Notes under the pieces: generated by a model
The model's input: only the letters and a program-made list of their open reading frames with translations
The model's database searches: none
What the model was told of the DNA's origin: nothing
In this document: positions 19,301 to 26,244 of the stretch, piece after piece
Layout of the letters: each line of letters starts with the position of its first letter
Position numbering within the stretch: the stretch's first letter is position 1
Translations under genes and position numbers: made by a program
Assembly: GCA_964390905.1 (NCBI GenBank)
Contig: CAYMLO010000012.1
Coordinates: 21,964 to 85,963, forward strand
Reading direction: 5' to 3'
Source of the DNA: JAFGLZ01 sp964390905
GTDB taxonomy: Bacteria; Planctomycetota; Phycisphaerae; UBA1845; JAFGLZ01
DNA: 64,000 nucleotides

Positions 19301-19455
19301 GCGGCGCGCCGACGGGTTTCAATCTGATGTCCCGAGCGATGCGCGCGGAGCGTCCCGGGATCGTCTTCGCCCGCGCCGCCGCATCCGGCGAGGGCGATCC
19401 GTTGGCCGACCCAGATACCCGGGCCTTCGTCGGCCTGCCCATCCAACCGAGCTGA
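16327..19455 (+). CDS. Compact single-chain RNA polymerase: fused, shortened beta and beta-prime subunits
   Basis: The 1,042-residue protein carries, in rpoB then rpoC order, motifs of both large RNA polymerase subunits. Beta part: NWLSRQGH...TRER near 180-197, GRACPFETPEGPNIG at 206-220, LEHNDANRQLMGTN at 257-270, GRNLLTAF...FED at 300-316, GDKLSNRHGTKG at 337-348 (Lys339 and Lys347 match E. coli K1065 and K1073), RMNFGQI at 380-386, and the C-terminal clamp-interaction segment near 479-550. Beta-prime part: LAGPVPHPWL at 563-572, RVLFCGW near 644, YRAP at 712-715, NADFDGDQ at 746-753 (catalytic Asp748, 750, 752), ARGSM at 924-928 and a bridge-helix-like FRDGLTPREMF from 955. Both canonical lobes of the active site are present. 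Missing are the beta flap (only 23 residues lie between the FED motif and the GDK motif, against about 250 in E. coli), the beta-prime zinc ribbon and coiled coil (14 residues), and the region after the bridge helix including a recognisable trigger loop. The ATG at 16327 overlaps the sigma stop. A TTG at 16324 is an unlikely alternative. Full-length open frame and intact motifs argue against a pseudogene. Confidence 0.93.
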   Translation: MTQSLQTSAPWHKASFDRFVNDRLPALLAARLPLAGYHVEPATPYACRVAIALSSEAGEVQVDYADVPQPDAEGVFEVDGVCRVVVPIASREELDVAEIRCVGEQLYDWIEARLGEAPSGLPWDASLVRAWLPLDSWVREFLTAAQELDPRTRALLSRSEHLERWQRRFSHAGQVLDEPNWLSRQGHLRSVLIPTRERLFAPGQIGRACPFETPEGPNIGRVLHIAVGAEIEDGKLQVIDEAPESALGLTASMVPFLEHNDANRQLMGTNMMRQWLVPPDPEPAWVQTGNGPDVPDFWCGRNLLTAFISWDDTFEDGIVISASCAARLSYPHALEPGDKLSNRHGTKGTVARIVPDDEMPHLPDGTPVEIVFGFIGCHTRMNFGQIREAVMGRIARAEGTPVVVRPFHAPSEQELRERLAAAGLPESGMEVLAVGKGGGRLDRPSTVGWVYWGKTFHVARDKLYVSIAPPSGQEHGDLEYLALRDVGAVETIGEHFNTRAASRPDAASLADRVAAGPVEQAGPPTPAFAELARRLAVTGIATELTDTRLAFRFASPPGATLKLAGPVPHPWLADRELTEVGAFESLDAYHALVQANAKAQRAIDTHSPDGLKHKAFEQLEACVRTFFDALVTPEHVRFTIDNTRVLFCGWTAISPGWDLGIDQLGVPDEIAWTIFGPLVVRELGADQEVKARSERAAEVLDRIMSESWVILYRAPATRPTAFVAFHPVRIPGHVIRLQPLVCPLMNADFDGDQAAVFLPITEAGQREADERLSVAGHLRRDPGLIQELSMHQEAMWGLACLSTTEAGRREIADLAGVEVAAPEGLITRRSLGDAMRRIVERDGVDAALEVFQRLMQRGFEAGRQSGASLSPFFGQTVQRPTVPTSDDAGAWNAYAEELVERLASRTDYADSDIGPQLLAVKSEARGSMRHLVNLIGPGAAITDVDGTPFRIQRGFRDGLTPREMFAWTVRAREALGQVVLDLSQIDRGLREGGAPTGFNLMSRAMRAERPGIVFARAAASGEGDPLADPDTRAFVGLPIQPS

Positions 19456-19647
19456 CCCGATGCGCGCGCACGGCGCGCGGTCGCCTGGCTCTACAAACGG
19501 CAAATCACCGCATACGTGTCTTCGATACGCCTGCTGTGCTCGGGGGCGAGCGCTTGTTTGGGGCGGGCCGGGTTCCTATGATGCGTGCCCCGGCATCTTG
19601 GGGTTGGGCGAGTCGATGCCGGGCCGACGCGATACGACGAGGGGCTG

Positions 19648-20370
19648 ATGACAGACACCGACAAGCCGATGGACGTGGTCTTCACCTCGCCACATCCGGA
19701 CGATCTGGAGATCAGCTGCGGAGGAACGATCGCCAAGCTGGCGAAGTTGGGCTATCGGGTGGCGATGGTGCACTCCACGCTGGGCGAGCCCACGCCGAAC
19801 GGGAGCGACGAGCGACGCCGCGCCGAGGCTGCCCGTGCGGCGGAGGTCCTGGGCGCGACGACGATGGAGATCCTGTCGCTGCAGAACCGCGAGGTGATGG
19901 ACGCACCGGCCAGTCGGTACGTGCTGGCGACGGCGTTCCGGCGGTACCGGCCCAAGATCGTCGTGACTATGGCCGGGAGGACGCCGTTGGCCTCGCCCGA
20001 TCACTGGCAAGCGGAGCTGCTCGCCGAGTCGAGCGTGTTTTACTCGCGGTTGACCAAGTGGGACGATCGGTTCGACGGCACGCCGCCGCATACGATCGAC
20101 AGACTGGTCTATCGTCAGATCCCGATCGGGCTGAAGCTGGTGGACTGGCCAACCTCGTTCGTGATGGACGTCAGCGAGACGATCGAGCAGAAGCTGGAGG
20201 CGGTGGCGTGCTACGAGTCGCAGTTTGACGCCGCCCGGCTGGCGATGCTGCAACACTGGATTCGCAGCACGGCGGGGTTCGAGGGCGGGGCGTCGGGCTT
20301 CGCCTTCGGCGAGACGTTCTGTCTGCCCAGGCCGCATGCGACGCAGGACATGGTCGCGCTGATCGGATGA
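19648..20370 (+). CDS. PIG-L/LmbE-family deacetylase, first of a tandem pair
   Basis: The 240-residue protein belongs to the zinc-dependent N-acetylglucosamine deacetylase fold (LmbE, MshB, BshB). The first zinc motif is PHPDDLE near residues 15-21, where most members have AHPDDE. The distal element SPDHWQAE supplies another histidine. BshB-type enzymes act in bacillithiol synthesis, but no glycosyltransferase BshA or BshC gene is in the window, so the substrate is open. The ATG at 19648 follows GAGGGGC. The next gene is a close paralogue 63 bases downstream on the same strand. No signal peptide is visible, so a cytoplasmic location is likely. Confidence 0.85.
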   Translation: MTDTDKPMDVVFTSPHPDDLEISCGGTIAKLAKLGYRVAMVHSTLGEPTPNGSDERRRAEAARAAEVLGATTMEILSLQNREVMDAPASRYVLATAFRRYRPKIVVTMAGRTPLASPDHWQAELLAESSVFYSRLTKWDDRFDGTPPHTIDRLVYRQIPIGLKLVDWPTSFVMDVSETIEQKLEAVACYESQFDAARLAMLQHWIRSTAGFEGGASGFAFGETFCLPRPHATQDMVALIG

Positions 20371-20433
20371 CGACCCCGCAGCCGGCGTCGTGGTGGTGGT
20401 GGGCTGGCGCGATGAGATCCGAGAAGGGCTGGT

Positions 20434-21168
20434 ATGCCTGAAGATGCCGACCAGACAGCCGAGCCGGTGGACATCGTCTTCACGTCGCCGCACCCAGACG
20501 ACCTGGAGATCTTTCTGGGGGGTGCGATCGCCAAGGCGGTGAAGCTGGGCTACCGGGTGGCGATGCTGCACACGACGACGGGCGAACCGACGCCGAACGG
20601 CACGGAGGAGCAGCGCCGCGCCGAAGCCATCCGCGCGGCCGAGGTGTTGGGCGTCGAGCGGATGGAGATCCTGGGGCTTCCGAATCGCGAGCTGATGGAC
20701 AACCCGGCCAACCGCTACGTGCTCGCCACGGCGCTGCGTCGATACCGCCCCAAGATGGTGGTGACGTTGGCGGGGCGGACGCCCGGTGCGTCGCCCGACC
20801 ACTGGCAGAGCGAGCTGCTGGCCGAATCGAGCGTCTTCTACTCGCGGTTGACCAAGTGGGATGACCGGTTCGAGGGCACCCCGTCGCATTCGGTCGGCCA
20901 CCTGGTCTACCGCCAGATCCCCAGGGCGCTGGACATGGTGAAGTGGCCGAGCTCCTTCGTGTTGGACATCAGCGACACGATCGACCAGAAGCTGGCGGCC
21001 GTGGCGTGCTACGAGTCACAGTTCCACCCGGACAGGATCGATCGCGTGCACCACTGGCTTCGGAGCATGGCCGGTGCGGAGGGGGCGACCGCCCGAATCC
21101 TCTATGGCGAGACCTACCATCTGCCCAGGCCGTTCGGCACGGGGGACCTGGTCAAGTTCTTGAGCTAA
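20434..21168 (+). CDS. PIG-L/LmbE-family deacetylase, second of a tandem pair
   Basis: The 244-residue paralogue of the preceding gene has the same PHPDDLE zinc motif and SPDHWQSE element. Long identical runs (FYSRLTKWDDRF, LAESSVF) show a recent tandem duplication followed by divergence. One visible difference is after the first motif: ISCGG in the first copy is IFLGG here. The two may form a heterodimer or act on related substrates; members of this fold are often oligomers. Transcription probably ends at the hairpin at 21437-21480. Confidence 0.85.
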   Translation: MPEDADQTAEPVDIVFTSPHPDDLEIFLGGAIAKAVKLGYRVAMLHTTTGEPTPNGTEEQRRAEAIRAAEVLGVERMEILGLPNRELMDNPANRYVLATALRRYRPKMVVTLAGRTPGASPDHWQSELLAESSVFYSRLTKWDDRFEGTPSHSVGHLVYRQIPRALDMVKWPSSFVLDISDTIDQKLAAVACYESQFHPDRIDRVHHWLRSMAGAEGATARILYGETYHLPRPFGTGDLVKFLS

Positions 21169-21228
21169 CGCCGTTCCCGGCAACCGAGTTTCGTGTGAAG
21201 TGGGCACGGTGGGGCGCCGATCGGTCCC

Positions 21229-21330
21229 ATCAGAGCCGCGACCGTCAGGGAGCGGTCGCAGGATCGATCGACGATCGATCCTGGAGCCCTCCCTTACGGT
21301 CGGGCCTCTGATACGGTCAGGCCTCTGATT
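21229..21330. repeat. Imperfect dyad repeat element (copy 1 of a dispersed family)
   Basis: The left arm from 21229 reads ATCAGAG then CGCGACCGT and AGGGAGCG. The right arm is a near-complement ending GGCCTCTGAT near 21312, with the short motif CGGTCAGGCCTCTGA repeated once more. A perfect inner hairpin CAGGATCGAT/ATCGATCCTG lies at 21259-21283. The left arm differs at only two of 26 positions from the arm of the dyad at 33017, so they are one repeat family. It lies between the LmbE pair and the terminator. Confidence 0.75.
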
Positions 21331-21436
21331 CCGAATCACATCCGCAGGAAACTGTCTGGTCGGAAACGGCAGTAGCGCCCTGTCTCGGTCAATTGACGAT
21401 CTGCCCGGAAGCTACATCTGGCGCTGCCAGAAGAAA

Positions 21437-21480
21437 GACGGTGACCGACACGGACAGCCGGTCACCGTCTCGTTGTTTTC
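21437..21480. terminator. Bidirectional Rho-independent-type terminator
   Basis: A perfect 11-bp stem GACGGTGACCG/CGGTCACCGTC (21437-21447 and 21459-21469) with an 11-base loop is followed on the plus strand by TCGTTGTTTTC. On the minus strand it is followed by TTTCTT. It lies between the convergent LmbE pair and the Gfo/Idh/MocA gene, so it can serve both. Confidence 0.8.
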
Positions 21481-21499
21481 GGAACGTCGCGTTCGTCGA

Positions 21500-22654
21500 T
21501 CAGCAGGTCTCGAGCATCTCCTTGTAGGTGACGACCTTGCCGTTCTCGTCGATGGACTTTCGGAGCATCAACCCGAGGTGCGAGGCCAGTCGGCCGTACT
21601 CGGGGCTGGCCAGCGGCTGCTCGCCCTTGCCTTCCGTGATGCAGCGGACCCACGTGTTGAAGGCCATCTGGGTGTCATTGACGCGCGGGGGCAACTTTGC
21701 CTTCATCCTGTCGTCCTGCTTCTTGCCGCGCTGGCGGATCTTGCACCCGAGGACGTCCACGGCCCCCTTGTTGCCGATCGCCCGTAGGACCATGCCGGTG
21801 AACCCGGGTGGGCTGTGCCAGTCATGGCTGTAGTTGACGATGACGTTGTTGGGGTACTCGATGACGGCGCTGTAGAAGTCGGTCACGTTGCGGCCCGGGT
21901 CCTTTTGGGTCCAGATATCGCGACGCCCGATGGCGAACAACCGCAAAGGATGGCCCTTCGTCAGCCAGTTCAAAACGTTGAACTCGTGACAGGCCTGCTC
22001 GAGCATCCAGTCGCCGCATTCCTTGCGGTGACTGAACCAGCCGATCAGCGGCCTGGCGCTGTTGTGCCGGGCGACCCGGCCCTCGACGATGTCGCCGATT
22101 TCGCCGGCGTGCACCCGCTCGACGGCCTCGATGTAGCTCGGGTGGTACATCCACTGGAAGCCCATCGTCACGATCAGCTTGGGGTTGGCCTTGGCGATCG
22201 CGCAGCAGTCGTCCAGCTCCTTGACGGTGATGCCCAGCGGCTTTTCCGCATAGAGGTGCTTGCCTGCCTTGAGCGTGTCGACAAACATCGGCCCGTGCCA
22301 GTTGCACGGCGTCGCCTGGCTGACCGCGTCGATGTCCTTGCGCTCGAGCATCCGCTTGTAGTCCGTCGGGCCGCGGTCGTAGCCGTCTGGCTTTTTGCGG
22401 CCCTTGGACGTCACCATGTCGGTGCCCTTCTTGAGGTTCTCGGGGTTGATGTCGCACAGGGCGACGACGTCGACCTCCTTGATTCTGAGGAGTGAAGCGA
22501 GGTGGGCTCCCCGACCCCGACCCCCGGTGCCGATCACGGCAACCCGGAGCTTGTCGCCCGTCGCCCCACGCACCAGCGCCGGCGCGCCGATCGTGGCTGC
22601 CGCCCCCGCCGCCCCCATCTTGATCGCATCTCGTCGAGACACGTTACTCGCCAT
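21500..22654 (-). CDS. Tat-exported Gfo/Idh/MocA-family oxidoreductase
   Basis: The 384-residue protein starts with a twin-arginine signal (SRRDAIKMG then an Ala-rich core), followed by the NAD(P)-binding Rossmann domain (VAVIGTGGRGRG near residues 38-49). The family motif EKPLG is present with its conserved lysine, and the C-terminal alpha/beta domain follows. Planctomycetota encode dozens of such exported sugar dehydrogenases, which probably work with secreted glycosidases. The gene stands alone, ahead of the heparinase-like gene on the same strand but separated by about 300 bases with a hairpin. GGAGGAATC lies just before the ATG. Sugar specificity cannot be told. Confidence 0.92.
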   Translation of the reverse strand: MASNVSRRDAIKMGAAGAAATIGAPALVRGATGDKLRVAVIGTGGRGRGAHLASLLRIKEVDVVALCDINPENLKKGTDMVTSKGRKKPDGYDRGPTDYKRMLERKDIDAVSQATPCNWHGPMFVDTLKAGKHLYAEKPLGITVKELDDCCAIAKANPKLIVTMGFQWMYHPSYIEAVERVHAGEIGDIVEGRVARHNSARPLIGWFSHRKECGDWMLEQACHEFNVLNWLTKGHPLRLFAIGRRDIWTQKDPGRNVTDFYSAVIEYPNNVIVNYSHDWHSPPGFTGMVLRAIGNKGAVDVLGCKIRQRGKKQDDRMKAKLPPRVNDTQMAFNTWVRCITEGKGEQPLASPEYGRLASHLGLMLRKSIDENGKVVTYKEMLETC

Positions 22655-22821
22655 GATGATTCCTCCAGTATAGTCGTCGCAACAGCCGTATCCGCGCCCA
22701 GGGACCGACCGTCAGTCCGCCAGGACACGCTAGTCTAGCAGTACGCGTCCCAGTGGGCCAGCCTCGACCGCGCGGTCGTTTCACCATGGGGTGCGCGACA
22801 GGTTTGCCGGGCTATCGGAGG

Positions 22822-22876
22822 GTGGGGGACGGAATCGGGTGGCGAAAGACGGTTCGCCCGCCATTCCGTCCCCCAC
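22822..22876. repeat. 14-bp hairpin downstream of the heparinase-like gene
   Basis: GTGGGGGACGGAAT at 22822-22835 is perfectly complementary to 22863-22876, with a 27-base loop that itself can pair (GGGCGAACC against GGTGGCGA, partly). It lies 77 bases past the stop of the minus-strand gene. It may be a terminator or processing hairpin, but no T-run follows it. Confidence 0.55.
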
Positions 22877-22952
22877 TCTTCTCGAGGGCCCGCGTTCCGC
22901 GACCCCTCGAAAAGGATGGGGCACCCCGCCGCCTGTGTTGTCAGGTGACCTC

Positions 22953-25823
22953 CTACGGGTTGGCGGGGGGCTGCTGCTGCGGCTTGTATCGGCGGATGGC
23001 AGGCGACTGCCCCGGTCGACGGGACGTCACGACGAACGTCGGCGGATCGAGCGTCTCGGCGAATTCGTCGATCTGCCCGTCGATGCGGATCTGCACCCGA
23101 TGCGCGCCCGGTCGCTGCGGTGACGGGGACGGCGCCGCGGGGAGCAGATCCAGTGAGACGTCAGGCCGACGACCGCGGAACGGCAGGACCAGGACCCAGA
23201 AGTGCGCCTCCGCTGCGTTGGCGGTCAGTCGTTTCTGCAGCCGGAAGTAGGGGATGTAGATCCACCCGGGGCCCCCCTTGGGCGGATAGCCTTTGCCCTT
23301 CCACTTGTCCCGCTCCAATCCGCCACACAGGCCTTGTTCGATCCTGATGGGCGTTTGGCCGATGTCGGGCGACGCGATCAGCAGGCCGCGCTCGCCGTGT
23401 TTGAAGCATAGGCTGCCCGGTCGCTGGCCCTCGAGCTTGCCATAGACGTGGCCGAGCCAGTCGAGCGCGTGGGCCTGTCCGTCCGTGGCGATCAGCGTGT
23501 CGTGAAACAGGAAGTAACCCCCACGCGGGTGGTAGCACGTGCGGCGGTGGTGCAATCCCCTCGCCGCGCCGATCGCGTCTTGCCACTGGTACTTCTTGAC
23601 CCCCAGGGCGCTCTGACCGATGCGCTTCTGGTCGAGGGCGATGTACACCGAGTCGTGGCTCATGTCGGCCCCCTGGCCGAGCACCGATACGCGGAACGTG
23701 CCCGTCAGGCCCGAGAGCTCGAGGGTGACGTTCGCAGTCTTGGCGGTCATCACCGCGGCGCGCTTCTTCGGAGCGTCGGCGTCATCAGCGACACCTCCTC
23801 CATGCACCTTGAACGCCGAGGAGTCGAAGACAACCGGGTCGCCGGCGACGGGCTTGAGACGTATTGCCGCGAGCCGCAAGGGAACGCCCTCGCGGGGCGT
23901 CAGCGTCAGGGGGTGTGGCTTGCCGTCGAGGTCGAGCGTCAACGGGGGAGTGGAGACGTAGCCGTCCGTATGCTCGGCCGAGACGAGGTCGGCCTTGGCG
24001 TCGGTGTGCCAGTGCACGAGCTTGCCGGTGCATCGGGCCTGGCTCTTGCCGTCGACCAGGACGGTGTTGTGCGAGATCGTCTGTTTATGCCAATGCCACT
24101 GTTCGGGGAAGATACAGTAGTGGGGGGCGCAGGCGGCGTCGGGCATCCAATGATGGCCGTCGGTACACAGGGCGAACGCCAGCTTGTCGAGATGGCCATG
24201 TCCGCCGCCGTGGGGCCCGTAGTCGAAGAGCAGGTACGCGTCGTCGGGCGCCCACCCATCCCGGAAGACGGCGTGCCCGGCGTTGGGCATGAGGACCGAG
24301 GTGTACGACGGTGGGCGCACGTCGATCTTGCCCCGCTTGATGCTGGCCGCAGCCGGCCAGGTGGGCCCGGCCCGCCAGGCGTACAAGAAATCGCCCCGCC
24401 CCATCATCGTGGCTGCCTTGGCGAACTCGCTGTAGGACCGCCCGATCGGCTTGCCATGCCCGTACGAGTCGTTCACGGAGGGGTACTCGCCCAGGGGATT
24501 GGCCGTCTTGGCGAGCGCCTCGAACGTGTCGGCCACGCTGATCGCGCCGAACTTGCGGTCCCAGATCGGTTCGCCCAACAGGTGCTTGGCCAGCGCGTAC
24601 TTGTACACGCCCCGCAGGACGTAGCCGTGATGGGCGGGCGAGCACTCCCACCACGTGCCGTCGTTCAGGAAGAAGATGTCTTTGAGGAACCCAGGGAACC
24701 TGCGATCGCATGTGGTCATCCAGATTCGGGTTTCGGGGAAGTCGCGGAGGTAGACGGCCGCCAGCGCGAGCGCCCCGAACGAGTTGGGGACCCAGTTGTA
24801 GATCTGTCCGCGTCGGTTGACGTGCTCCGGCAGGGGGGTGATCTCCCGGATCGCGCGGTCCTGGAAGTCGCCCAGGTCGAGCCCGAAGTACAGGAACCGC
24901 AGGCGCTCGGCCGGCGTCAACGCATCGGCGGCGGCGTCGTAGGCCTCAAACAACCCCGTCAGCATGTACCCGGGCTCCTGGAACGTCACCGCCTGCCAGG
25001 AACGCCCCACGAACCGAAAGGCCTGGTATCGATCGTAGTGGTCGATGACGGTGAACAAGACGTCGCGAGCCTTGGCGGCGTACTCACGGCGACCGGTCCG
25101 CAGGTACGCGTCCGTGCAGCTCGACAGCAGGGCCGACCGCTCGCTGGCCAGCTCGTTGACCCGTTTGCCCTCGGGCTTTCCGCTGTAGAGGCGATGTGGA
25201 ATGGGTTCCCAGGTGGGTATCGGCGCGTCGAGCAGGTCGCGTCTCAGGGGTCGTCGTGCGTTTCGTTTCCGTTCCCGGGGATCGGCGGGCCGGGAGTACT
25301 GACAGGGCGTGGCCCGATCGAGGAAGCGCTGGACGTTTGTGGGCAGTTGCCCGTCGGCGTAGATCTCGAGCGCCCGCCAGTCACAGAGGCGCTCTTTCGA
25401 GAGCGTCCCTGTGACGACGAATCGAACGCGCCGCGTTGCGACCGGCGCAAAGGTGTGCAGGAAGATCTTGTCAGTCGCGATCGCGTTGCCCTTCACCGAC
25501 GCGACCTGTCGCCAGCCAGCATCGACGTGGACTTCCACCGAGTAGTCCGATGGTGCGAACCGCCATCGGCAGATGACCTCGGCGAGCTGCGCGGCGCGTC
25601 CGAGATCCACCTCTAGGATCGCTGGGAACCCGTCTATCCCGTCGTCCCAGGCCAGCCCCGCGTCGCTGGTCGTATCGGCCAATCGCGCCCCGGCCCCGTC
25701 GACGGACGCAGGCCCGCCGCGGCTGCCCGAAGGCTGAGCGATCTGGGCGCGCCGAACCAGATTCGCCTCGTCGGCCGGGACGGACAAGGCCACCACGATC
25801 ATGAGAGCCCCTATTCCTGACAT
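22953..25823 (-). CDS. Secreted heparinase II/III / alginate-lyase-like polysaccharide lyase
   Basis: The 956-residue product has a short signal peptide (IGALMIVVALSVPADE) and an F5/8-type-C-like sandwich at residues about 30-150. Then comes a toroid lyase domain (about 190-500, with FVGRSWQAVTF, YMLTGLFEAYD and ECSPAHHGYVLRGVY). A heparinase II/III-type C-terminal beta domain follows, with the family's DYGPHGGGHGHLDKL segment (catalytic His/Tyr region) and a W-H-x-x-x-H cluster. It would cleave uronic-acid-containing polysaccharides outside the cytoplasm. The ATG at 25823 is preferred over 25829 because GAGG sits six bases before it. It fits with the exported oxidoreductase next door as part of glycan use. 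Confidence 0.8.
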   Translation of the reverse strand: MSGIGALMIVVALSVPADEANLVRRAQIAQPSGSRGGPASVDGAGARLADTTSDAGLAWDDGIDGFPAILEVDLGRAAQLAEVICRWRFAPSDYSVEVHVDAGWRQVASVKGNAIATDKIFLHTFAPVATRRVRFVVTGTLSKERLCDWRALEIYADGQLPTNVQRFLDRATPCQYSRPADPRERKRNARRPLRRDLLDAPIPTWEPIPHRLYSGKPEGKRVNELASERSALLSSCTDAYLRTGRREYAAKARDVLFTVIDHYDRYQAFRFVGRSWQAVTFQEPGYMLTGLFEAYDAAADALTPAERLRFLYFGLDLGDFQDRAIREITPLPEHVNRRGQIYNWVPNSFGALALAAVYLRDFPETRIWMTTCDRRFPGFLKDIFFLNDGTWWECSPAHHGYVLRGVYKYALAKHLLGEPIWDRKFGAISVADTFEALAKTANPLGEYPSVNDSYGHGKPIGRSYSEFAKAATMMGRGDFLYAWRAGPTWPAAASIKRGKIDVRPPSYTSVLMPNAGHAVFRDGWAPDDAYLLFDYGPHGGGHGHLDKLAFALCTDGHHWMPDAACAPHYCIFPEQWHWHKQTISHNTVLVDGKSQARCTGKLVHWHTDAKADLVSAEHTDGYVSTPPLTLDLDGKPHPLTLTPREGVPLRLAAIRLKPVAGDPVVFDSSAFKVHGGGVADDADAPKKRAAVMTAKTANVTLELSGLTGTFRVSVLGQGADMSHDSVYIALDQKRIGQSALGVKKYQWQDAIGAARGLHHRRTCYHPRGGYFLFHDTLIATDGQAHALDWLGHVYGKLEGQRPGSLCFKHGERGLLIASPDIGQTPIRIEQGLCGGLERDKWKGKGYPPKGGPGWIYIPYFRLQKRLTANAAEAHFWVLVLPFRGRRPDVSLDLLPAAPSPSPQRPGAHRVQIRIDGQIDEFAETLDPPTFVVTSRRPGQSPAIRRYKPQQQPPANP

Positions 25824-26244
25824 GGGCATCCTCGCACGGCTGTCGTTCGTATCGCCCCCGCGGGAAGCCGCGAAGAGGCCTGGCGACCCGCGGGTTGTGC
25901 CCCTCCACGCAGCCGCTGGGCAGCCTACGCTGCAGGAAAAAACGGGTCAACCGGGCGATCCGCCCACGCGCGTCAGCTGACATCAAGGCCTCGGATACCG
26001 TCTTGGTTCCTCTTGAGGGCCCCCGGTACGACCGTCCGATAATGGCCACGGCGCCAGCGTCATCGACAGACCTGGCTTCGATCTCGAATGCGGGCCGGTG
26101 GAAGCCCGATTCCGGCGGGCCTCCCCTCGGTTCGCCCGATCGGATGCGTCTGGCGCCTCCTGCGCGTCCGCCCCGGAACTACCTTAAGCCGCGCACATTA
26201 CCGGTCGATGTGATGGGTAGGCAGCCACGGGAGTGGGGTTCACC
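25824..26244. other. Intergenic divergent promoter region
   Basis: About 420 bases separate the divergent heparinase-like and glycosyltransferase genes. No RNA gene or repeat was recognised. It must contain at least two promoters, but no convincing -35/-10 pair stands out. Short frames in it carry no domain. Confidence 0.5.

Noticed and set aside
16327..19455. Reading the fused polymerase as a pseudogene or assembly chimera of rpoB and rpoC
   Set aside because: The frame is open over its full length, deletions fall between domains rather than inside motifs, and the catalytic residues are kept.
23448..25616. 722-residue open frame antisense to the heparinase-like gene
   Set aside because: No domain, Val/Gly/Arg-rich shadow translation; the minus strand holds a coherent secreted lyase.
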